Shown here piece by piece: positions 15,733 through 23,904 of a stretch of 64,000 bases of DNA. The number at the start of each line of letters is the position of its first letter. Position 1 is the stretch's first letter. The position numbers and the translations under genes were made by a program. The notes under the pieces were generated by a model, which saw nothing but the letters and a program-made list of their open reading frames with translations, searched no databases and was not told where the DNA came from. Origin of the DNA: Chthonomonas sp. UBA2017. Lineage in GTDB: Bacteria > Armatimonadota > Fimbriimonadia > Fimbriimonadales > Fimbriimonadaceae. Location of the stretch: contig DDCB01000036.1 of the NCBI GenBank assembly GCA_002335425.1, positions 83,495-147,494 of the forward strand. Direction: 5' to 3'.

Positions 15733-17259
15733 TTAGCGATTAAAGTTTGCCTTTGCTTCTGAGTAAGCGTTCTTGAGTTTTTCTTCAATCTCGCTGCTCA
15801 TCGACTTAGTGCTACGCAATGTCTCAATCACGTCCGGATACTTCTCGTGAACATAACCGATCAGGAACTTTTCGAAAGCGCCAATCTTTTCGGTTTCGAT
15901 CTCATCGTAAACACCCGAAGTTCCAGCGTAGATCAGAACGACTTGGTCGATGACGTCGTATGGCGTCGCCAGTCCTTGCTTCAAGAACTCCGTGAGCTTC
16001 TGGCCACGCAGAAGCTGCAGCTGAGTCGCTTTATCCAAGTCACTTGCAAACTGAGCAAAGGCCTGAACCGATCGGAATTGGGCCATTTCGAGCTTCAGAC
16101 GCCCCGCGACTTGCTTCATCGCTTTGATCTGGGCATTTCCACCGACCCGACTCACCGAGATCCCGACGTTGATCGCCGGGCGAACGCCCGCGAAGAAGAG
16201 ATCGGGCTCCAGGTAGATTTGGCCGTCGGTGATCGAAATGACGTTCGTCGGAATATAGGCCGAGACGTCGCCGGACTGGGTTTCGATGATCGGCAGTGCG
16301 GTCAGAGAGCCTGCGCCCTTTTCGTCGCTCAGCTTGGCCGCGCGCTCCAGAAGGCGGCTGTGAAGATAGAAAACGTCACCCGGATAGGCTTCGCGTCCTG
16401 GCGGTCGGCGCAGGAGCAACGAGAGAGCCCGGTAGGCTTGGGCGTGCTTCGAGAGGTCGTCATAAACGGCCAGCGCGTGTTGGCCATTGTCGCGGAAATA
16501 CTCGCCAATGGTCGCCCCCGCAAACGGCGCGAGGTACTGCATCGCGTTTGAGTCCGACGCTCCGGCGACGACAATACAGGTGTAATCCATCGCCCCGTTT
16601 TGGGTCAAGGTTTCCACAACCCGTGCAATCGACGAGAGTTTCTGACCGATCGCAACATAAATGCAGTAAACCGGGCTTTCGCCGGGCTGGTGCGTATAGC
16701 GCTGGTTGATGATCGTGTCAATACAGACTGCGGTCTTTCCCGTCTGGCGGTCGCCGATCACGAGTTCGCGTTGACCTCGCCCAACCGGAATCATCGCGTC
16801 GACGGCTTTGATGCCCGTTTGAAGGGGCTCTTTCACAGGTTGTCGCTCCACGACGCCGGGCGAGTTCATTTCGATCCGGCGAAACTCTGAAGCAGCAATC
16901 GGTCCTTTTCCGTCGAGGGGTTGGCCGAGTGCGTTCACGACCCGACCGAGCAACGCTCGCCCCACGGGGATTTCGATGATGCGTCCGGTTTCTCGCACCT
17001 TGTCGCCCTCTTTGATAGCGGCATCATCGCCGATCATCACGGCGCCGATCGAGGCTTCTTCCAGGTTAAGCGCCATGCCCATGACTCCACCGGGGAATTC
17101 GAGCATTTCGCCCATTTGGCAGTCCGGCAGGCCGTAGATGCGCGCAATGCCGTCGCCCACTTGGATGACGGTGCCGACGTTTTCAACGTCAACTTTGCGC
17201 TCAAATTTCTGGAGTTCTTGTTCCAGGATCGAGGTGATTTCTTCAGGTCGAATCGCCAT
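15733..17259 (-). CDS. atpA: ATP synthase F1 alpha subunit
   Basis: The alpha subunit forms the non-catalytic nucleotide sites of F1. The 508-residue protein shows the P-loop GDRQTGKTAVCIDTIINQ, the preceding GRGQRELVIG, YDDLSKHAQAYRALSLLLRR PPGREAYPGD in two parts around residue 290, and PAINVGISVSRVGGNAQ. The length is that of the bacterial subunit. It is 25 bases downstream of atpH and 25 upstream of atpG, all on the minus strand. Confidence 0.97.
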   Translation of the reverse strand: MAIRPEEITSILEQELQKFERKVDVENVGTVIQVGDGIARIYGLPDCQMGEMLEFPGGVMGMALNLEEASIGAVMIGDDAAIKEGDKVRETGRIIEIPVGRALLGRVVNALGQPLDGKGPIAASEFRRIEMNSPGVVERQPVKEPLQTGIKAVDAMIPVGRGQRELVIGDRQTGKTAVCIDTIINQRYTHQPGESPVYCIYVAIGQKLSSIARVVETLTQNGAMDYTCIVVAGASDSNAMQYLAPFAGATIGEYFRDNGQHALAVYDDLSKHAQAYRALSLLLRRPPGREAYPGDVFYLHSRLLERAAKLSDEKGAGSLTALPIIETQSGDVSAYIPTNVISITDGQIYLEPDLFFAGVRPAINVGISVSRVGGNAQIKAMKQVAGRLKLEMAQFRSVQAFAQFASDLDKATQLQLLRGQKLTEFLKQGLATPYDVIDQVVLIYAGTSGVYDEIETEKIGAFEKFLIGYVHEKYPDVIETLRSTKSMSSEIEEKLKNAYSEAKANFNR

Positions 17260-17284
17260 GGTTCTTCGTCAGTTTTCCGTATTC

Positions 17285-17836
17285 TTAGTTTTGCTTGAGA
17301 GCGTCGTAGAGGAGCTTTTCTCGCATTCGATTCAAGCTACCTCGAAGGGTTCCATCCAAGACATAGTTGTCATAAGCGACTTTAACGCCGCCAATCAGCG
17401 AAGGATCGACTTGAGTCGTGGCCTCCACTCGTTTTCCGCTTTGAGATTCGAGCTTAGCCACAATCGCCGCCACTTGGACGTCGTCGAGCGGGCTGGCGCT
17501 GATGATCTCGGCATAAATCACACGGTCCTTTTCGCGCCGGAGCCGAATGAACTCTTCGCGAATCAGCGGGATTTCCGCTTCGCGTCGTTTTTCAAGCAGA
17601 AGGCGGAGAAGTTGCATCGAGAGTGCGGTGACGCGGTCGGAGAAGAGCCGGTCGAGAATGCGGAGCTTCTCATCTCGGCTGAAATCGGGGCTCAAGAGGA
17701 ACATTCGGTTCTTCTCCGAGTGCTCCAGAAAGCTGTTGATCCCTTCGAGGTCGGCTTCGACGCTCGGGATGATCGCCGCCTTTTCCGCGGCGGCAAAGAG
17801 AGCTCGCGCATACCTTCGGGCGATGCGAGAGTCCAT
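17285..17836 (-). CDS. atpH: ATP synthase F1 delta subunit
   Basis: The delta subunit ties the peripheral stalk to the top of F1. The 183-residue protein starts SRIARRYARALFAAAEK, the conserved first helix, and ends with ESQSGKRVEATTQVDPSLIGG and VLDGTLRGSLNRMREKL, the conserved C-terminal part. Its start is 2 bases after the atpF stop, so the genes are tightly coupled. Confidence 0.94.
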   Translation of the reverse strand: MDSRIARRYARALFAAAEKAAIIPSVEADLEGINSFLEHSEKNRMFLLSPDFSRDEKLRILDRLFSDRVTALSMQLLRLLLEKRREAEIPLIREEFIRLRREKDRVIYAEIISASPLDDVQVAAIVAKLESQSGKRVEATTQVDPSLIGGVKVAYDNYVLDGTLRGSLNRMREKLLYDALKQN

Positions 17837-17838
17837 CT

Positions 17839-18459
17839 TTAGCGAGGCACCTCGACCTTGGCCAAGAAGTCGTCGACCAGCTTTCGATTGCGCTCGTTAT
17901 CAACGTTATCTTGCAAGAGCTTCTCGGTCGCCTGCAGACTGAGCGTGACGACCTTTTGGCGAATCTCCGTCAGAGCTTGTTCTTTGTCTCGGGCGATGTC
18001 TTCCTGGGCTCGCTTCAAGAATTGATCGGCCTTTTGGGTCGCTTCGGCCATGAGTTGGGTTCGCATCTCTTGCGCTTCCCGAATCTGGGCTTGAATCTTC
18101 TCGCGAGCCTCGGCCTCGGTTTGAGCCAGCCGAGCTTCGAATTCGGTCTTCATCTGCGTCATTTCCGAGCGAAGGGACTCGGCTTCGCCGAAAGTGGCTT
18201 CGAGCGCGGTCGTTCGGCCTTGAATCGACTCCCGAAGCGGAGTGAAGTAGAAGACGTCGATGACCTTAAACAGGATGAGGAAGACGCCGATCGCCGAGAT
18301 CGTCTTGCCAAAATCGAGCAGGATCCCCTGAGACGCGAGCGTTTCCAGGAACGATAGCTTGACTTCTTTCGAGACCCAGAAGCCACCTACCGCCAGAATC
18401 AACCCGATGATGAACATCGGAAGAAGGGGTGCCGATTTAGTTTCGTTTGAATTCGCCAT
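17839..18459 (-). CDS. atpF: ATP synthase F0 b subunit
   Basis: Subunit b forms the peripheral stalk. The 206-residue protein is longer than the common 156-175. It has a first hydrophobic segment (about 14-30, LLPMFIIGLILAVGGFW), a second (about 50-72, ISAIGVFLILFKVIDVFYF) that leads into FTPLRESIQGR, and then a long charged helix (TALEATFGEAESLRSEM onward) of about 120 residues. The usual b subunit has only one membrane segment; the additional N-terminal segment may be a cleaved or second anchor. Position between c and delta is canonical. Confidence 0.9.
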   Translation of the reverse strand: MANSNETKSAPLLPMFIIGLILAVGGFWVSKEVKLSFLETLASQGILLDFGKTISAIGVFLILFKVIDVFYFTPLRESIQGRTTALEATFGEAESLRSEMTQMKTEFEARLAQTEAEAREKIQAQIREAQEMRTQLMAEATQKADQFLKRAQEDIARDKEQALTEIRQKVVTLSLQATEKLLQDNVDNERNRKLVDDFLAKVEVPR

Positions 18460-18524
18460 ACGCGGTTTTGGAGTCGGGGGGTCGCCCGAGCCGAATGCTC
18501 GGGCGACCCAAGGGTCAACGAGAA

Positions 18525-18737
18525 TTAGACCTTCAAGCTGCCGGGCAGAACGAAGACCGCAAGCAAGAAAACGAGCTCGACGAATGCGAGCGCGATCAGC
18601 ATCGCGGTTTGGATCTTGCCGATGGCTTCGGGTTGTCGGCTCATGCCTTGCATCGCGCTGTAGCCGATGAGGCCGAGGCCGATGGCAACGCCCATTGCGG
18701 CGAGTCCGATACCGAGTCCGAATACATGTCCTGTCAT
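18525..18737 (-). CDS. atpE: ATP synthase F0 c subunit
   Basis: The 70-residue hairpin protein forms the rotor ring in the membrane. TM1 (about 5-29) carries glycine packing motifs, the polar loop is MSRQPEAIGKIQ (32-43), and TM2 (about 45-64) has the ion-binding carboxylate Glu54 in ALAFVELVFLL. Residues around Glu54 lack the Ser/Thr that follows it in Na+-binding rings, so proton use is inferred. The gene sits between a and b as usual. Confidence 0.95.
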   Translation of the reverse strand: MTGHVFGLGIGLAAMGVAIGLGLIGYSAMQGMSRQPEAIGKIQTAMLIALAFVELVFLLAVFVLPGSLKV

Positions 18738-18791
18738 TGTGTTTTTCTATCCTCCAGTGATGTTCAAGTGATTTGATGGTCGAAAAATGGA

Positions 18792-19574
18792 TTAATGCGC
18801 GGCGGCGGGTTGAGCCTCGGAATGCCCGGCTGGTTCGCCTGCTTCGTCGTGATGGTGGTCGTCCTCATGGTGCGTGACCAGCGAAAGATAAACGCACGTC
18901 AGCAAGCTGAAGATGAGGGCTTGCACGATGCACGTCAGGATCTTAATCGGCATGAGCAAAAACCCGACCGGGACAAAGCTGCCGCCGAGATTGTTCATCG
19001 CAACGACCGCTTGGTGGCCGCCTTCGATGTTGCCGAAAAGTCGAAGGCTCAAGCTGACATTCTTCATCACTTCCGAAATGATTTCGATGATGAAGATCAT
19101 GAAGGAGATCAAAAGGAGCGCCGGCGGAAGTTTGGGTCCGGCGAAGTGCTTGAAGTGGCCGAGGACTCCGTTCGCCTTCATCCCTTCCCACTGCACATAG
19201 CCGATGGCGATCAGCGCCACGCCGAGGTTAAAGCTTAGGTCCGCAGTGGGTGAGGTCGGGAAGAAAAGGGCAACGACGTTTGAAACGAAAATTACGAGCC
19301 AGAAAGTCAGAATGAACGGGATGTACTTTCGGCCGTGGGCACCGATGATGCCCACACAAAGATTTTCAATGAACAGATAAACCTGCTCCAGGAGCTGAGA
19401 CCAGAAACCTTTGAAAACTCGCTGGCCGAAGTCTTGCTTCGCTCGGCTGAGGGCAAAAAAGACGATCCCCAAAACCAGGGCGATGTAGACCATCATGCCC
19501 AGCCAAGAGAGGCCATGATGCTCGCCGCCTCCGGCAGCCCACAACGACGATCCGATCCCTAGAGTCGTGCCCAT
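18792..19574 (-). CDS. atpB: ATP synthase F0 a subunit
   Basis: Subunit a holds the ion half-channels. The 260-residue protein has five to six hydrophobic helices; the conserved stretch SLSLRLFGNIEGGH contains the essential Arg, followed by LLMPIKILTCIVQALIFSLLTCVYL. The C terminus is unusually His/Asp-rich (HHEDDHHHDEAGEPAGHSE), which could bind metal. I chose the ATG at 19574 because further in-frame sequence overlaps the upstream gene and has no family resemblance; no clear ribosome site precedes it. Confidence 0.93.
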   Translation of the reverse strand: MGTTLGIGSSLWAAGGGEHHGLSWLGMMVYIALVLGIVFFALSRAKQDFGQRVFKGFWSQLLEQVYLFIENLCVGIIGAHGRKYIPFILTFWLVIFVSNVVALFFPTSPTADLSFNLGVALIAIGYVQWEGMKANGVLGHFKHFAGPKLPPALLLISFMIFIIEIISEVMKNVSLSLRLFGNIEGGHQAVVAMNNLGGSFVPVGFLLMPIKILTCIVQALIFSLLTCVYLSLVTHHEDDHHHDEAGEPAGHSEAQPAAAH

Positions 19575-19594
19575 AACTTGCGAAAGAAGGGCGG

Positions 19595-20029
19595 TTAGTG
19601 CCGAAAGGCAGCCCACCCTACTGCCAACGAGTATACCAGAGTGACCCCCGCCATAAAGCAACCCGGCGCGGGGTCGCCGATGCGATAAACCGCCACCATC
19701 ATCGCAAAAAACATCGGCACTTTCAAAAGGAAAAGCAAAATCGTCATCGCGATCCCCAAAGTCGCTTTGGGCCCATGGGGGGCCGCTGCCCCCATCAACT
19801 TGACCAGTCGCCACAAAACCCACAGACTGAAAAGTCCAAAGACGAGCCCAAGACTCACACCGATCGCGCCAGAATCACCACGAAAGACCCACGTCGCACC
19901 GGTCGTCGTGACCCCGAGGACTCCCCAAACCGGCGGCTTGAGGATGGCCAGGCGAAAGCCTGACCAAAATGCGTCCCGCCGGGCGGCCGGATCAAGATCG
20001 TCGGTTTTGGAGTTGTGCAAGGTACATCC
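19595..20029 (-). CDS. Small membrane protein of the ATP synthase operon (AtpI-like)
   Basis: About 144 residues with four hydrophobic segments: near residues 27-45, 53-74, 88-110 and 118-137 (for example GVSLGLVFGLFSLWVLWRL). Size, topology and position directly before atpB match the ATP synthase subunit I group, which helps assemble the c ring or supplies ions, but no diagnostic motif is visible. The start is uncertain: the ATG at 20029 overlaps the upstream gene by 38 bases, and a TTG at 20017 is another option. Confidence 0.65.
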   Translation of the reverse strand, partial: GCTLHNSKTDDLDPAARRDAFWSGFRLAILKPPVWGVLGVTTTGATWVFRGDSGAIGVSLGLVFGLFSLWVLWRLVKLMGAAAPHGPKATLGIAMTILLFLLKVPMFFAMMVAVYRIGDPAPGCFMAGVTLVYSLAVGWAAFRH

Positions 20030-20471
20030 CATAGCCGAAGCCAAGAAAAATGCCGACGATGGTCAAGATGTTTTTCCAACCTTGAGCCCCAGTGAGAGAC
20101 TCGATCAAGAGACCGATCAGATAAAAGCCGATCGGCACCCCGGCGATGGCATAGGCAATCGCCATTCCATAAGCTAAGCCCGAAGAGGCCTGCTGCTCGC
20201 CCTGGGTGCGCCGGTTTTGCTCGCGGACTTCTTGCTCCCGCCGGTTCTTGGCGCGGCTCGCCCTTTGCTCTAAGGCCGCCAAGCGACTCTCAAAATCGGC
20301 CTGAGTCGACTCCATCTTTTGGCGTGCCTCGTCGAGGACTGCTTGCGTCTTCTCCTCCAGCGCTCCGAGATCGTTCGGATCGCTAGCGGGCGATTCGGAC
20401 GGCGGATCGACCTCCAGTTCAGGAAAAGGAGCTCGTTTTGGATCAGGAGCGGGCTGGGCGTCGTCCGTCAT
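19992..20471 (-). CDS. AtpZ/AtpI-type membrane protein with long charged N terminus
   Basis: The 159-residue protein has a Pro/Glu-rich start, a charged helical segment (about 35-85, EEKTQAVLDEARQKMESTQ onward) and two C-terminal membrane helices, GLAYGMAIAYAIAGVPIGFYL and NILTIVGIFLGFGYGMYLA. The two-helix part looks like AtpZ/putative F0F1 assembly proteins, here with a coiled-coil extension. It is the first gene of the operon, 30 bases from the divergent recG, so the operon promoter must lie in or near that gap. Confidence 0.72.
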   Translation of the reverse strand: MTDDAQPAPDPKRAPFPELEVDPPSESPASDPNDLGALEEKTQAVLDEARQKMESTQADFESRLAALEQRASRAKNRREQEVREQNRRTQGEQQASSGLAYGMAIAYAIAGVPIGFYLIGLLIESLTGAQGWKNILTIVGIFLGFGYGMYLAQLQNRRS

Positions 20472-20501
20472 ACTACTTAAGATAAAGGTACCGCAATCCC
20501 G

Positions 20502-22685
20502 ATGAGCGAACCGAGCCGATCTTTCTCGCGCGGATTACAAACCGAAGTCCAATATCTGAAAGGGGTTGGGCCTCGGTTGGCTGAATCGTTGCGCAAGCTC
20601 GGTCTGCGAACCGTTGGCGATGTTCTTTGGCACCTTCCTCGGCGATACGATGATCGCCGCAACATCCCGCCGATCCGCTCGCTTCGCGATGGCGACCTCG
20701 CGACCGTTCGGGGTCGCGTCGTGGATATGGTGAGCAAGCCCCTGCGAAAGGGGATGGTCCTGCTCAAGGTGGCGATCGAAGATGAGACTGGAGGAATCGA
20801 CCTCACTTGGTTCAACCAGCCTTGGCATGCGCGGCGATTCACCGGCTATCGAGGCGAAGTCATCGCCTTCGGGACGGTGAAAGAGGGGTCCCACAAGCTC
20901 GAGATGAGTTCGCCCGACTTCGAACTTCTGGACGAACAAGACGACCCCGACTCGTTTGCGGCCCTGGTCCCGGTCTATCCCCTGACCGAAGGCACCTATC
21001 AAAAGGTCGTGCGCAAGGCCGCTCGCTCGGCGGTCGATCACTATCTTCAGTCAGTCGAGGATCCGCTTCCCGAAGCGCTGTTGCGCGAGCACCAACTCGA
21101 ACCGCTCGGTTGGAGCCTCGCCCAGATGCACTTTCCCGAGTCCGAGGAGCTGCAGCAAAGGGCTCGCCGACGCCTCGTCTTCGAGGAGTTTCTCTACCTC
21201 CAGCTGACGCTCGCACTTCGCCGGGCCGAAGTCGCCCAAGAGATCGGCATCGCTTTTCCAATTCAAGCTCTGGAGCGCGGCGAGCCGATCACCCCTCCGC
21301 TGGGCGATGAGCCGACCGACTCACTTTTTGCTGGCCCCACTCAAGCCGTCGTGCGCCCCCCGCTTTGGGACGAGATCAGGTCAATGCTGCCCTTTGAGCT
21401 CACTCGAGCCCAGGACCGGGTCGTCCGCGAGATTTTTGCCGACATGCAGAGCGTCCACCCGATGAACCGCCTCGTGCAAGGGGACGTCGGGAGTGGAAAA
21501 ACCGCCGTCGCTGCCTGCGCGATTCTGGCGGCGGTTCGCAGTGGCTATCAGGCGGCGCTCATGGCCCCGACCGAAATTCTCGCCGAGCAGCACCTGGCGA
21601 GCTTACGCAGACTCTTCGAGCCGCTCGGAATCCGAGTTGCCCCGATGCTCGGCAAACAACGCTCAACCGAAAAGGCTCGCGCGAAGACCCACGCGAAAAT
21701 CGGCTTAGCTCATGTCGTCGTGGGAACTCACGCCTTGGTCCAACAAGATGTCGAATTTGCTCGACTCGGTCTCGCCGTGATCGACGAGCAACACCGGTTC
21801 GGAGTCCTCCAGCGAGCCGCGCTCCGGGCCAAGAGCGCCACCAACCCCGATGTCCTCGTGATGACAGCCACGCCCATCCCTCGGACCTTGACCATGACCC
21901 TCTATGGCGATCTGGACCTCAGCGTGATCGATGAGATGCCCGCCGGCCGAAGGCCGGTGAAGACCCATTGGAAGTTGCCGCACGATCGAGGCTCGGTCTA
22001 CACGGGGCTGGATCGACTCCTCGAAGAGGGGCGCCAGGCGTATGTGGTCTGCCCCGTCATCATGGAGAGCGAAAAGATGCAGACCCAGGCCGCGGTCGAC
22101 CTCTTTGATGCCCTCAAAAACACTCACTTCGCCCATCGGCGGGTCGGATTGTTGCACGGCCAGATGAAGGCCCCCGAAAAAGAGGCGGTCATGGAGCAGT
22201 TTCGCGCGCACGAGATCGACCTTCTTGTCAGCACCACCGTCATCGAGGTCGGGGTCGACGTTCCCAATGCCAGCGTCATGGTGATCGAGGATGCGAATCG
22301 GTTTGGCTTGAGCCAGCTCCACCAACTTCGCGGCAGAGTTGGCCGAGGGGCCCACCAAAGCTACTGCATTTTGATTGGCCAAGCGACCACTGACGATGCT
22401 CGAGAACGGCTCTCAATCATGACCCAAACCTCGGATGGGTTTCGAATCGCCGAGGCCGACCTGGAGCTTCGGGGCCCCGGCGAGATCGCCGGCACTCGCC
22501 AAAGTGGTCAACTCGATTTTCGCGTGGCCGACCTGATTCAAGACGGAGCGATGCTAGAGGAAGCCCGGCAAGCAGCGATGGCCATCGTCCAAGCGCATCC
22601 TCACTTGATGGGCGAAGAGTGGCAACTCGTGCGGGAAAAACTCCGCGAACAGAGAATCGAAGAGGCGCTGATCACTGTATCCTAA
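20502..22685 (+). CDS. recG: ATP-dependent DNA helicase RecG
   Basis: RecG remodels stalled replication forks and branch migrates Holliday junctions. The 727-residue protein begins with the wedge domain (QYLKGVGPRLAESLRKLGL, WHLPRRYDDR), then helicase domains with the P-loop GDVGSGKTAVAACA (about 328), motif II DEQHRFGVLQ (about 427), motif III MTATPIPRTL, and the C-terminal motifs STTVIEVGVDVPNASVM and QLRGRVGRGAHQSYC. The order and length match RecG. The rhodanese gene follows after 4 bases. Confidence 0.96.
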   Translation: MSEPSRSFSRGLQTEVQYLKGVGPRLAESLRKLGLRTVGDVLWHLPRRYDDRRNIPPIRSLRDGDLATVRGRVVDMVSKPLRKGMVLLKVAIEDETGGIDLTWFNQPWHARRFTGYRGEVIAFGTVKEGSHKLEMSSPDFELLDEQDDPDSFAALVPVYPLTEGTYQKVVRKAARSAVDHYLQSVEDPLPEALLREHQLEPLGWSLAQMHFPESEELQQRARRRLVFEEFLYLQLTLALRRAEVAQEIGIAFPIQALERGEPITPPLGDEPTDSLFAGPTQAVVRPPLWDEIRSMLPFELTRAQDRVVREIFADMQSVHPMNRLVQGDVGSGKTAVAACAILAAVRSGYQAALMAPTEILAEQHLASLRRLFEPLGIRVAPMLGKQRSTEKARAKTHAKIGLAHVVVGTHALVQQDVEFARLGLAVIDEQHRFGVLQRAALRAKSATNPDVLVMTATPIPRTLTMTLYGDLDLSVIDEMPAGRRPVKTHWKLPHDRGSVYTGLDRLLEEGRQAYVVCPVIMESEKMQTQAAVDLFDALKNTHFAHRRVGLLHGQMKAPEKEAVMEQFRAHEIDLLVSTTVIEVGVDVPNASVMVIEDANRFGLSQLHQLRGRVGRGAHQSYCILIGQATTDDARERLSIMTQTSDGFRIAEADLELRGPGEIAGTRQSGQLDFRVADLIQDGAMLEEARQAAMAIVQAHPHLMGEEWQLVREKLREQRIEEALITVS

Positions 22686-22689
22686 AGCG

Positions 22690-23016
22690 ATGCATGAAGT
22701 CCCTACGATCACGCCCCAGGCTTTGAAGGCCGAACTCGAAGGTCCAAATCCGCCGCAACTCCTCGACGTGCGCGAGGACGATGAGCGCGAAATCAGCGTT
22801 TTGGACGATCACGCCCACATCCCGCTGGACGACCTCCAGGACCGATTTCGCGAGCTCGACGCCTCGGCCAATTGGGTCGTTTATTGTCGCACCGGCAAGC
22901 GGAGCCACAACGCGGCCGCCTACCTCAAGCATCGCGGGTTCACTCAAGTTCGCAACCTAGAGACCGGAATCAACGGGTGGGCCGAAACGATCGACCCGTC
23001 GATGACCACCTATTAA
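22690..23016 (+). CDS. Single-domain rhodanese
   Basis: The 108-residue protein is a rhodanese homology domain: PQLLDVREDDEREIS, HIPLDDLQDRF, and the active-site loop VVYCRTGKRSHNAAAYL with the catalytic Cys in the CRTGKRS loop. Such proteins carry sulfane sulfur; the acceptor is unknown. It is probably co-transcribed with recG and ends four bases inside the convergent lipoprotein gene. Confidence 0.9.
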   Translation: MHEVPTITPQALKAELEGPNPPQLLDVREDDEREISVLDDHAHIPLDDLQDRFRELDASANWVVYCRTGKRSHNAAAYLKHRGFTQVRNLETGINGWAETIDPSMTTY

Positions 23017-23435
23017 GACTTCTTGCGCTTGAAGGTGGTGGAGCCTTCCGACCCGGTTAACTTCAAGGTGTCCGGGTCGGGCATCTCATATTTCGACGCG
23101 GCCTCTTCGTTATTCTTGCGCCGGATGCCCTCTTCCATCACTTGGGCCATGCCTTCTTGGACGCCCTTGACCTTCACCTCTTGGGTGTCGAGCTTGAGTG
23201 TCCCATTGCTCGGGACGAGCGAATAAGTCCCGGACTGCTCGACGTGGAGCATCATCTCGGTTTCCCGATTGGGCCCCATGATGGTCATCTTGAATTTGCC
23301 ATCTGGGGCCAAGGTCAGCTCGATTTCGAGATTGCCGTTCTGACCCAGCCAAGTGCCCTCGATCGACGGCTTCGAGGCGCACCCGATCAAGAAGAGAGCC
23401 GCCCCAAGGACAAGCCAGATCGCGGCCAGACGCAT
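23013..23435 (-). CDS. Lipoprotein, tandem paralogue B
   Basis: The 140-residue protein has a signal peptide with lipobox LIGC at about 16-19, then SIEGTWLGQNGNLEIELTL, a predicted beta-rich domain and the end YEMPDPDTLKLTGSEG followed by TTFKRKKS. The same plan (GTW near the lipidated Cys, a MPD-DTLK segment, a KRKK tail) occurs in the gene just upstream, so the pair arose by duplication. It resembles lipocalin-like GTW strand starts but I do not assign a function. The ATG overlaps the upstream stop by one base (TGATG); a GTG one codon earlier is possible. Confidence 0.82.
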   Translation of the reverse strand: MRLAAIWLVLGAALFLIGCASKPSIEGTWLGQNGNLEIELTLAPDGKFKMTIMGPNRETEMMLHVEQSGTYSLVPSNGTLKLDTQEVKVKGVQEGMAQVMEEGIRRKNNEEAASKYEMPDPDTLKLTGSEGSTTFKRKKS

Positions 23436-23845
23436 CACTTCTTGCGCTTCATTTCGAACGTCGTGCCCTGACTGGTGATCTTGAGCGTATCTTTGTCAGG
23501 CATTTCGAAAGTTCCGGTCATGTTTTGCTGAGCCTGGCTTTGCAGCTGCTGCTTCATCATGGCTTGCATCGCTTGGGGGATTTGGCTGACATCGATATCG
23601 TCGACCGTCGAGGTCAAGTTCTTGCCATCTATCTTATAGGTGCCCGAGTATTTGAACACCAAGTTTTGACCGGCAGCACTGACTGAAACCGTGCTGGAGT
23701 ACTTTCCGTCTGGCTTCATCTCGGTCTCGAGGTTGGCGCCCTGCATTGAGCCCACCCACGTCCCCACGAGGTCATTGCTCTTTTTGCAGCCGACGAGCAT
23801 GCAAATCATTGCCACGCACAACGCCACGACGAGTCGATTTCTCAT
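23435..23845 (-). CDS. Lipoprotein, tandem paralogue A
   Basis: The 136-residue product starts MRNRLVVALCVAMICMLVGC, a lipoprotein signal with lipobox LVGC, followed by DLVGTWVGSMQGANLETEM, a Gln/Met-rich middle (AMQAMMKQQLQSQAQQN) and FEMPDKDTLKITSQGTTFEM with a KRKK end. It shares its layout with the next gene. Probably anchored in the outer membrane facing the periplasm; function unknown. The ATG at 23845 is chosen because it begins the signal peptide; upstream in-frame codons are not signal-like. A 59-base gap separates it from the divergent membrane protein gene. Confidence 0.82.
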   Translation of the reverse strand: MRNRLVVALCVAMICMLVGCKKSNDLVGTWVGSMQGANLETEMKPDGKYSSTVSVSAAGQNLVFKYSGTYKIDGKNLTSTVDDIDVSQIPQAMQAMMKQQLQSQAQQNMTGTFEMPDKDTLKITSQGTTFEMKRKK

Positions 23846-23904
23846 TCCCCTAGTAAACCAACTTTCTCGACGCGCTTGCAAGGCGAATCGGGCAAAATGG
23901 GGAG

